Of a DNA stretch of 64,000 nt, positions 45,097-51,837 are shown one piece after another. The translations under genes and the position numbers were made by a program. Position 1 is the first letter of the stretch. Each line of letters opens with the position of its first letter. The DNA comes from FEN-299 sp963717945 (GTDB lineage: Bacteria; Acidobacteriota; Vicinamibacteria; Vicinamibacterales; Fen-181): contig CAVQXT010000007.1 of NCBI GenBank assembly GCA_963717945.1, positions 372,001-436,000 of the forward strand. Reading direction: 5' to 3'. The notes under the pieces are model-generated. The model was not told the DNA's origin, did not search any database, and worked only from the letters and a program-made list of their open reading frames with translations.

Positions 45097-45275
45097 CTGT
45101 GTGAGAGTGGCGCGGCTGTGTGAGAGTGGCGCGGCGGCCCTGAGCGCGCCCCTCGACCCTGCTCGGGGCGAGTCGAAGAGCCGCGAAGCCCGGTCGCCAG
45201 CGTCTGAGAACGCACGTTATGTTCACCGCCGCGCAAGCGCCGGCAGGCCGAGGCCGCTAATGCGGCCTATTGGCT
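45097..45275 (+). repeat. Island repeat copy 2 (179 bp; contains the 126-bp core)
   Basis: Same 179 bp as copy 1, with the core at 45149-45274. The sequence directly after it is the cut end of an Rhs core, in frame with the toxin tip. The repeat edge is therefore a recombination joint. Confidence 0.9.
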
Positions 45276-45276
45276 C

Positions 45277-46008
45277 GCGAATGATACCCGTCGAGAGGAT
45301 CCTCAGAGCTGGAACCTCTACACCTACGTGAGGAACAATCCGCTCCGCTACGTTGATCCGGCTGGCGAGAAGGTGTACGTCGCTGACGTGACTGGGCAAG
45401 ATCGCGACGATCTCCTGAAGTATATGAATGGCACTTATGGCTGCTTGTCATGCGTCACGGTTACCGATGACGGCTACCTTGCTGTCGACACGTCTGGACT
45501 GGCTGACGAGATCCTCAAAGCTGCCGAGGATCTGACCGATGCGATAAACTCGACGCACTGGTTCGCTCAGGTCAAAGTATCCAACAACGACAGCAATGTT
45601 GCCTTTGGGGCAACACACCCCTACGAGGGTGGAGTGCAGTGGAACGGGAGACGGCGCAATGCCGACCTGATCGTCCTCGATTTCGCCGATAACAAGCAGG
45701 TCAAAGGAGACCCCCTCGCCGTGGAAGCGTTTATGAACACGGTATTAGCCCACGAGATCCTGCATAGATTCCCGGGAAATCTGGCGGACCCCCAAGGTGC
45801 GGATGCCTACCGAATTGGAGGTCCGGTAGTGGCCGCGGTGAATCGCATCACCTCTGCGCTGGGATTGCCCTCTCGTGCAACCTACTCCTGGCATTCAGCC
45901 ATCCCGGGGACCGAGTATCTGAGATACCAGGCCAAGAGCCCGCAGACCGGGAAGGAGCAGACGCTACTGGTCTACTGGCAGCGGAGCATGGTGGGAGGCG
46001 AAAAATGA
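45277..46008 (+). pseudogene. Orphan Rhs C-terminal tip with HEXXH metallopeptidase-like toxin domain
   Basis: About 243 codons, open from the repeat edge, without a proper start. It opens with the end of an Rhs core (DPQSWNLYTYVRNNPLRYVD, then PAGE), the conserved hinge before Rhs toxins. The variable tip that follows has a zincin motif, VLAHEILHRFPGN, in a helix, consistent with a zinc peptidase toxin. The main Rhs shell is missing, so this is a displaced tip that can act only after recombination onto an Rhs gene. The stop overlaps the next gene (ATGA, 46005-46008). G+C is visibly lower than in the flanks. Confidence 0.7.
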
Positions 46009-46460
46009 TAGCAGCATTGGCGCGGGCAACGGCGCTGACTGTGATTATAACTTCCGCCGCGTGGGCTGTGTCGTCCGGTCCCAACGACGATCAACTCTAC
46101 AACAAGGTTGGCACCTTGGTCGGCCATGTGGAGATCGAAAATCACCCGACATTGGGTAAGACACCGTGCCGGAATTGCCAATTTCTGCTCGTGCGGGTGG
46201 ATTGCTCAAGATGCGCGCTGCTTCTGACGACGGATTCCGAGGGTGATTACTCTTGTCGTGTGTCGTTCGGGCGGTGGAAGGTGGTCATGACAGATCGACG
46301 GGAGTGGTCAACAAGGGTCATCGACATGCTGTCGCCGACGCAGCCACGTGTGGTGGACGTCAGCAGCCCGTTGGACAAGAAGCGATTCGATATCCAAGTC
46401 GTGCTCCCGCCTCACCTCCCATCGCGTGATTTGGACGATTTGTCGGGCTTTCGGCGCTGA
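46005..46460 (+). CDS. Secreted partner of the Rhs tip, possible immunity protein
   Basis: 151 residues; the ATG overlaps the stop of the toxin tip and is preceded by GGGAGG. A signal peptide (MIAALARATALTVIITSAAW) is followed by a small beta-sandwich-like region with four cysteines (CRNCQFLLVRVDCSRC) and a carboxypeptidase-regulatory-like pattern (TTDSEGDYSCRVSFGRWKVV). Coupled translation after a toxin is the usual layout for an immunity gene, and periplasmic location would fit a periplasm-acting toxin. The last six codons lie in repeat copy 3, so the natural C-terminus may have been replaced. Confidence 0.6.
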   Translation: MIAALARATALTVIITSAAWAVSSGPNDDQLYNKVGTLVGHVEIENHPTLGKTPCRNCQFLLVRVDCSRCALLLTTDSEGDYSCRVSFGRWKVVMTDRREWSTRVIDMLSPTQPRVVDVSSPLDKKRFDIQVVLPPHLPSRDLDDLSGFRR

Positions 46461-46875
46461 CGCCCATCCGGTGCGTACGCCATCTGGGGTCGGCCCCCGC
46501 AGTTGACGGTCACGCCGGCCGGGTCCGGCAGCGGCACAGTGACGAGCGACGTGGGTGGCGTCTCGTGCCCGGGCACGGTGTGCGCGGTCGCCTACGCCCC
46601 GAGCGCCGCGGTCACGCTGACCGCGGCGCCGGCCGAGGGCTCCCGGTTCGCGGGGTGGAGCGTGGGGTGCAGCGGCGCGTCGTCGCCGATCACCGTCGTC
46701 ATGAACGGTGATGTCGCCTGCACGGCGACATTCACCCGGACGTACACGCCCCCTCGACCCTGCTCGGGGCGAGTCGAAGAGCCGCGAAGCCCGGTCGCCA
46801 GCGTCTGAGAACGCACGTTATGTTCACCGCCGCGCAAGCGCCGGCAGGCCGAGGCCGCTAATGCGGCCTATTGGC
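46441..46875 (+). repeat. Island repeat copy 3 (435 bp long form)
   Basis: Matches 48424-48858 with one difference noticed (GTGCGT versus GTGTGT near 46472). It joins a roughly 300-bp piece of a surface-protein gene to the 126-bp core at 46750-46875. Copies 1 and 2 have a different left flank, so the core is the common unit. Confidence 0.9.
46461..46808 (+). pseudogene. Fragment of a bacterial surface-repeat (Flg_new/InlB B-repeat-like) domain
   Basis: An open frame after a TGA encodes LTVTPAGSGSGTVTSDVGGV, SCPGTVCAVAYAP and FAGWSVGCSGASSPITVVMN, the pattern of extracellular 'GSGTVTS...C...GWSG.C' repeats. It has no proper start and runs into the 126-bp core, where it stops. It is a relic carried by the repeat. 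Confidence 0.65.
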
Positions 46876-47097
46876 GTCCCAGGATCTTAAGTCGACGCGA
46901 AGGACGAGTTCCGCCACGCTTGACTGAGCTTCATCGCACTCGCGTCGCGCTCCAACGCGCTTCATCGTGCTCCGGATTGGCCCCAAATTGCCTCGGGGCG
47001 GGCGAGATGGACCGCCGAGAGCGCGGGGAGCTCGCGCCGCCGGCCAGGCGGGGTGTTACCCTTCACCTACAAGGCCGGCGTCGAGTCACCACCGGAC
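46876..47097. other. Spacer with no recognised feature
   Basis: About 220 bp between repeat copy 3 and the 3' end of the Rap1a-like gene. No convincing coding sequence, hairpin or promoter was seen. Confidence 0.5.
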
Positions 47098-47514
47098 CTA
47101 TTTGGTGCACGGGTATCTCTTCTTAAGCACCTCGAGAATCACGTCAGCGGCGCCCCTATTCTCTGGAATGTCCCAATTTGGATATGCAGTCCATATGAGT
47201 TCCAGAATGTCTCGCGTCGTGACATTCTCAGGTATACATGTTCGCTTTTCTTTGGCGACACTGTCTCTTAGCAATCTGTACGAATCCACAACACCGAGAA
47301 CGTACGATTGGCAGTCAAAATACGGGATCATTCCCCTTTCTCCGCCGCCCTGAAACGCACATGCTTCCAACAAGAACTGGATCTTAATCCCCCCGGGCTT
47401 TGCTGGATAGTTGCAGCACTCTGGGATAACGTGCTGTGCAATGGTGTATGCGGGGAACAGTGAGAGAGTGATAATTCCCAGGATAGCCATAGAACGAACA
47501 GTAGGAGAACGCAT
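47098..47514 (-). CDS. Rap1a/Tai-type immunity protein
   Basis: 138 residues from the ATG at 47514, with GGAGGAG 4 nt upstream. A signal peptide (RSMAILGIITLSLFPAYTIA) leads to the Rap1a/Tai pattern: IQFLLEACAF, then CQSYVLGVVDSYRLLRDS, CIPENVTTRDILELIW and ILEVLKKRYPC near the end, with paired cysteines. Known members are periplasmic proteins that neutralise peptidoglycan amidase effectors of type VI secretion. It lies downstream of, and on the same strand as, the NlpC/P60-like Rhs tip, so it is probably that toxin's immunity protein. Confidence 0.75.
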   Translation of the reverse strand: MRSPTVRSMAILGIITLSLFPAYTIAQHVIPECCNYPAKPGGIKIQFLLEACAFQGGGERGMIPYFDCQSYVLGVVDSYRLLRDSVAKEKRTCIPENVTTRDILELIWTAYPNWDIPENRGAADVILEVLKKRYPCTK

Positions 47515-47762
47515 TGTACTCCTCCGCGTTGCAGCCAGTGGTCTGGCACTCGTCCAGTTCTAGTCCGTTACAGCAGCCGAACCACAGATATCGACCAAGT
47601 AGTTGCGACCGTCAATAATCGCCATGGGCGTCCCGTTTCCATTCTCGTTCGCCACCCTCGACGTGCACGTGGGCGGAGTAGCCGTCATTCATGCAAGCCA
47701 CATCGATCCGTTCCAGTTGGTGCACGCGAATTGCAGTCAAGGTACCCCCCATCGTAGCGCCA
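47515..47762. other. Spacer between the toxin tip and its immunity gene
   Basis: About 250 bp. A 42-codon minus-strand frame (47560-47688) starts MTATPPTC and ends DICGSAAVTD; it and an overlapping frame have no recognised homology. It may be the end of another cassette gene. No terminator was seen. Confidence 0.4.
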
Positions 47763-48422
47763 CTATCGGTTCGGTAACATGATTTCGTAAAATGAGACAT
47801 TGCTCGGAGTCATGTGCGCTGACCAGTAGGGGTTTGGGAGGTTAACGTATGCAGGCCCAGTGTGTGACTGGCTACCGAGAAACTGGGTAACCTGCCCGTT
47901 TGCAACACCTGTCACGAAGACCACGTGCGTCGGATCTTTGAACTGCATGACCGCGCCCACAATTGGCTCCGATATCGCCTTAAACTGCAGTACGAAGTCC
48001 GATGTAGATCCGTTATGCACCGCTCTTGGGAACGCGTCGTCAATCGCCTTCATCACAAACGTCGTGCATACGATGTCCGAGTACTTAAGCTGCATTTTGA
48101 CGATGGTCTGAGCCGCGGCGAGAATCTTCGCTGTCTCTTCCTTCGTAGCGGGATGAGCACCTCCGTTCTGCGCCGTTTCGTCGCTGTCCCCCGCCGCAGC
48201 ACGAAGCGTATCTATGGCCTCGCGGGTATCCGCCACGTCGAAGAGCTCGTCCAGCGAATCTTCTGTGTTGCCGCCGAATAGCATCGTCGGCGTCCAATCG
48301 CTGTACTCTAACGGCTGGTTCTCAAGGGCCCGCGCATCGAGACCATTTGGATCGATGAGCCGGAGCGGGTTGTTCCGGACGTACGCGTAGGCGTTCACGC
48401 CCTGCGACCCGACCAGCCGGGG
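47763..48422 (-). pseudogene. Orphan Rhs C-terminal tip with NlpC/P60- or CHAP-like toxin domain
   Basis: About 219 codons, open from the edge of repeat copy 4; the first possible start is a GTG at 48398 with no ribosome-binding site. The Rhs hinge is clear: RLVGSQGVNAYAYVRNNPLR, then LIDPNGLD. The tip has a papain-like pattern: YSDIVCTTFVMKAIDDAF with a candidate catalytic Cys, then VGAVMQFKDPTHVVFVTGVA with a candidate His, and a final YEIMLPNR. A cell-wall amidase or peptidase is the best guess, supported by the Rap1a-type gene downstream. It has no Rhs shell, and its orientation is opposite to the tip at 45277. Confidence 0.7.
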
Positions 48423-48423
48423 C

Positions 48424-48858
48424 TGTCGGGCTTTCGGCGCTGACGCCCATCCGGTGTGTACGCCATCTGGGGTCGGCCCCCGCAGTTGACGGTCACGCCG
48501 GCCGGGTCCGGCAGCGGCACAGTGACGAGCGACGTGGGTGGCGTCTCGTGCCCGGGCACGGTGTGCGCGGTCGCCTACGCCCCGAGCGCCGCGGTCACGC
48601 TGACCGCGGCGCCGGCCGAGGGCTCCCGGTTCGCGGGGTGGAGCGTGGGGTGCAGCGGCGCGTCGTCGCCGATCACCGTCGTCATGAACGGTGATGTCGC
48701 CTGCACGGCGACATTCACCCGGACGTACACGCCCCCTCGACCCTGCTCGGGGCGAGTCGAAGAGCCGCGAAGCCCGGTCGCCAGCGTCTGAGAACGCACG
48801 TTATGTTCACCGCCGCGCAAGCGCCGGCAGGCCGAGGCCGCTAATGCGGCCTATTGGC
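48424..48858 (+). repeat. Island repeat copy 4 (435 bp long form)
   Basis: Same as 46441-46875, offset 1983 bp, with the 126-bp core at 48733-48858. Together copies 3 and 4 bracket the inverted Rhs tip and its immunity gene as direct repeats. Confidence 0.9.
48444..48791 (+). pseudogene. Second fragment of the surface-repeat domain
   Basis: Identical in encoded domain to 46461-46808 (LTVTPAGSGSGTVTSDVGGV and onward), again after a stop and again ending in the core repeat. A GTG at 48456 could start it, but there is no ribosome-binding site. Confidence 0.65.
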
Positions 48859-48878
48859 TGGTCGTCGATCGGGTTCTT

Positions 48879-49085
48879 CGATTGTCAATCGGGGCCTTCG
48901 ATCGCCAATCGGCGCCTTCGACGGCCAATCGGGTCTGACGGTCGCCAATCGGGACTGACGCTCACCGATTGATCCGCCCTGCCTCCGATTGATCTGTCCT
49001 TCCTCCGATTGATCCGCCCGTCCCCCGATTGATCCGCGCGTCCTCCGATTGATCCGCCCGTCCTCCGATTGCCCCGCCCGTCCAG
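48879..49085. repeat. Two 20-bp-period tandem arrays
   Basis: Four units at 48879-48958 (for example CGATCGCCAATCGGCGCCTT) and, after 7 bp, six units at 48966-49085 (CGATTGATCCGCCCGTCCTC and variants). Units abut without spacers, so it is not CRISPR. The arrays begin 20 bp after repeat copy 4. Confidence 0.85.
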
Positions 49086-49106
49086 ACGGCCTGCAGCAAT
49101 CCCACT

Positions 49107-49146
49107 TCGCAAAATCGCAAGATCGCAAGATCGCAAAATCGCAAGA
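49107..49146. repeat. 8-bp tandem repeat
   Basis: Five abutting units of TCGCAAAA/TCGCAAGA. It lies between the 20-bp array and the 7-bp array, so three repeat periods are stacked within 320 bp. Confidence 0.85.
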
Positions 49147-49160
49147 TGGCCCGCTCCGCA

Positions 49161-49195
49161 CTTCCTACTTCCTACTTCTTACTTCTTACCTCTTA
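49161..49195. repeat. Heptanucleotide repeat overlapping a stop codon
   Basis: CTTCCTA, CTTCCTA, CTTCTTA, CTTCTTA, CCTCTTA in direct succession. The last unit contains the TAA stop of the amidohydrolase gene (complement of 49193-49195), so slippage here could change the protein end. Confidence 0.8.
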
Positions 49196-50782
49196 CTTTC
49201 TCTCGGCCCTCGCCTTGGCCACCATGTCCTTCACTTCCTTCATCAGCGTGGGGACGTGGTACGGGATCCCGTCCTTGATCGTCCACTCGATGCCGCCGCC
49301 GTGCTCCGCCTTGATCCGCTTGTCGCCGGGCACGAGCGACGAGTAGTTGGACACCGGCTCGCCGCCGAGCGTGACGATGTCGGCGCCGTAGGGATTGAGG
49401 ACGCGGAGGTCCTCGAGCGGATTGCCGTTCACCACCAGCAGGTCGGCGATGTAGCCCTCCCGGACGCGGCCGAGCCGGTCGTCCATCCCGATGAGCTTCG
49501 CGCCGTTCACCGTCGCGTTCTTGACCACCTCGAGCGGCTGGAAGCCCGCTTCCTCCATCAGTTCCATCTCGCGGACCACGCCGAAGCCGTACAGGTTGTA
49601 GATGAACCCGGCGTCATCGCCGACGGTGACGACGCCGCCCTTGTTCGCGAACTCGCGCAGCGCGCCCATCCACACCTCGAAGTCCTTCGTCCATCGGACC
49701 TCCTGGGTGTGGGTCCACCCGAGGAAGTACGAGCCGTGGTGGAGCAGGTCGGGCGCCCAGTATTCCGCCATCGTCGGGTGGAGGTAGTCGCGGAACCAGG
49801 GGACGTTCTCCGCCCGGATGAGGTCGCGGCTCGCGACGTAGGCGGTCATCGTCGGGCACCAGGAGACCTGCTTGCGCACCATCAGGTCGAGCACCTCGGA
49901 GAGCTTGTGGCGATCGAGGTTATGCTGCAGGAAGAGCTCGCCGGCGCGGCCGAAGCGGTGGACCTCGTTGCTCGCGTTCTGATTGGGGGGAAACGCCTGG
50001 ATGCCGTCGAGCGCGGCGTCGGGGATGCCGTAGAAGTGCTCGATCGAGGTGACGCCCAGCTCGGCGAAGTCGCGGGCGCTCGTTTCCTCGACGCCGATGT
50101 GCGCGGCGCTGCGGAGGTTGAGCGCGTTCGCCTCCTTGAGCGCCGCCTCGAGCAGGTCTCGATCGATGCCGAAGAACTTGATGCCGTCGGCCCCGTTCTC
50201 CTTGGCCCACCGCACCCCGGCGCGGACCGTCTGCGGCGTCTCGGGCGCGCCGCCCGTGCGCCCGCGCCAGTTGGGCGTGTAGATCAGGATGCGCGGGGCC
50301 GCCAGCGTGTGCGCGGCGCTCGCCGCGCGCCACGCCTTCGCCTTCTCGAAATCGGAACCGACGTCGCGAATTGTCGTCGAGCCGCTCGCGAGGTACAGGT
50401 TCATCTCGTACTGGAACGGCTGCGGCACGCCGCCGCGCTCGTCCTGCAGGTGCATGTGCGTATTGACGATGCCGGGCATCACGTACTTCCCGGTCGCGTC
50501 GATGACGGCGTCGGCGGGCGGGTCCTTCGGCGACGACGGGCCGACGCGACTGATGAGCCCGTCCTGGACGAGGATGTCGGTCGGGCCGAACGCCGGCTTG
50601 CCGTTTCCGTAGATCACCATCGCGTTCCGAATGAGCAGCCGCTTGACGGCCCTCGCGTGCGCGGGCGCGTTCGGGGCCGGACGGGCCGGCTGCCTGGCCG
50701 CCACGGCGGTGCCGAACGCCAGGGCGAGGCCGGAGAGGATGACGAAGCCAGCGAACAGGCGTCTGGAATGGGTGCGAGACAT
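49193..50782 (-). CDS. Exported amidohydrolase-family protein
   Basis: 529 residues from the ATG at 50782, with GGAGGA about 9 nt upstream. A signal peptide (RLFAGFVILSGLALAFGTAV) is followed by an imidazolonepropionase/prolidase-like amidohydrolase: metal motif GKYVMPGIVNTHMHLQDERG, DVGSDFEKAKAW, IKFFGIDR, SAAHIGVEETSARDFAELGV, then TVGDDAGFIYNLYGFG and the closing GRVREGYIADLLVVNGNPLE. It should hydrolyse a cyclic amide or dipeptide in the periplasm; the substrate is unknown. This subgroup is common in Acidobacteriota. Confidence 0.87.
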   Translation of the reverse strand: MSRTHSRRLFAGFVILSGLALAFGTAVAARQPARPAPNAPAHARAVKRLLIRNAMVIYGNGKPAFGPTDILVQDGLISRVGPSSPKDPPADAVIDATGKYVMPGIVNTHMHLQDERGGVPQPFQYEMNLYLASGSTTIRDVGSDFEKAKAWRAASAAHTLAAPRILIYTPNWRGRTGGAPETPQTVRAGVRWAKENGADGIKFFGIDRDLLEAALKEANALNLRSAAHIGVEETSARDFAELGVTSIEHFYGIPDAALDGIQAFPPNQNASNEVHRFGRAGELFLQHNLDRHKLSEVLDLMVRKQVSWCPTMTAYVASRDLIRAENVPWFRDYLHPTMAEYWAPDLLHHGSYFLGWTHTQEVRWTKDFEVWMGALREFANKGGVVTVGDDAGFIYNLYGFGVVREMELMEEAGFQPLEVVKNATVNGAKLIGMDDRLGRVREGYIADLLVVNGNPLEDLRVLNPYGADIVTLGGEPVSNYSSLVPGDKRIKAEHGGGIEWTIKDGIPYHVPTLMKEVKDMVAKARAERK

Positions 50783-50833
50783 CGGGCGGGTCCTCCGCGC
50801 ATATGCTGACGTCCGCACCGCGTGCGGTCAAGA

Positions 50834-50917
50834 GGGGTCGGAGCGGTTTTTCGCGTTTCTGGGGAATCACGCTTTTGTATGTCGAAAGTGTGATCGGCGA
50901 AAAACCGCTCCGACCCC
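50834..50917. repeat. 84-bp element with perfect 21-bp terminal inverted repeats
   Basis: 50834-50854 (GGGGTCGGAGCGGTTTTTCG plus C) is the exact reverse complement of 50897-50917. Inside, ATCACGCTTT pairs with AAAGTGTGAT with one G-T mismatch. The result is a long hairpin like a MITE or REP-type element, in the divergent spacer between the amidohydrolase and the prenyl synthase. Confidence 0.75.
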
Positions 50918-50948
50918 ATGCGGCGGGGCGGGGTAAGATGTCCCGGAA

Positions 50949-51815
50949 ATGGAAGTGCCGCCGTTCATCGCCAGCCACACCGGCGCCATCGAGCGCGAGT
51001 TGCGGCGGGTGACGCCTCCCGAGACTCAGCGCCCGGTCGCGCTGCACCGCGCGATGCGCTACACCCTGATGGCGCCATCCAAGCGGGTTCGAGCGGTGCT
51101 GACGCTCCTCTCGGCCGAGGTCTGCGGTTCCTCGGAGCGCGCCCTGCCGGCGGCGGCGGCCATCGAGCTGGTCCACGCCTCGTCGCTCATCCTCGACGAC
51201 CTGCCGGCCCTCGACAACGCGGGGCTGCGCCGCGGGCGTCCGTCGAACCACGTCGCGCACGGCGAGGCGATGGCCCTGATGGCCGCCTTCAACCTGTTCA
51301 ACCTGGCGTTCTCGACCATCGCGGCGAGCTACGAGCCGCCGCTCGCCAGGCGCCTCACCTCGCTCATTGCCGAGGCCGTCGGCTCCGAGGGGCTCATCGG
51401 CGGCGAGGTGGAGGACCTGCTGGCCACCGAGTCGTCGATCTCGTTCGACGCGTTGGAACTGATCCACCGGTGGAAGACCGGGTCGTTGTTCGTGGCCGCG
51501 GCGGCAGCCGGCGCGCTGACGGCCGGCGCCGGGGCCGAGCAGGTGAGCGCGCTGTCGGCCTACGCGAAGAACCTCGGCCTCGCCTTCCAGATCGTCGACG
51601 ATCTGCTCGACGTCGAGGGCGATCCGGCCGAGACGGGGAAACCGCGCCTCTCCGACGCGCGGAAGACCACATTCGTGTCCTTCAGCGGCGTCGCCGGCGC
51701 GCGCGCCCTGGCGCGCGAGCTGTGCGAGACGGCCACCGGCTCCCTCGAACTGTTCGGCCCGCGCGCCGAGTCGCTGCGTGCCCTGGCCGGATTCGTCGCC
51801 AGTCGGCACGTGTGA
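50949..51815 (+). CDS. Short-chain polyprenyl diphosphate synthase
   Basis: 288 residues, the length of IspA-type enzymes. The first aspartate-rich motif is SSLILDDLPALDNAGLRRGR and the second is LAFQIVDDLLDVEGD. KTGSLFVAAAAAGAL and the HGEAMALMAA segment also fit. The usual GKRLRP near the N-terminus reads SKRVRAVL. It should condense isopentenyl diphosphate with an allylic substrate to farnesyl or geranylgeranyl diphosphate. A TAAGAT -10 at 50934-50939 ends 9 nt before the ATG, so the message is nearly leaderless. Confidence 0.88.
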   Translation: MEVPPFIASHTGAIERELRRVTPPETQRPVALHRAMRYTLMAPSKRVRAVLTLLSAEVCGSSERALPAAAAIELVHASSLILDDLPALDNAGLRRGRPSNHVAHGEAMALMAAFNLFNLAFSTIAASYEPPLARRLTSLIAEAVGSEGLIGGEVEDLLATESSISFDALELIHRWKTGSLFVAAAAAGALTAGAGAEQVSALSAYAKNLGLAFQIVDDLLDVEGDPAETGKPRLSDARKTTFVSFSGVAGARALARELCETATGSLELFGPRAESLRALAGFVASRHV

Positions 51816-51837
51816 GGGCGCCCGCTTGCGATCAACC

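Noticed and set aside
48879..49085. Short regular repeats that could be taken for a CRISPR array
   Set aside because: The 20-bp units abut directly with no unique spacers and vary among themselves, and no cas genes are present.
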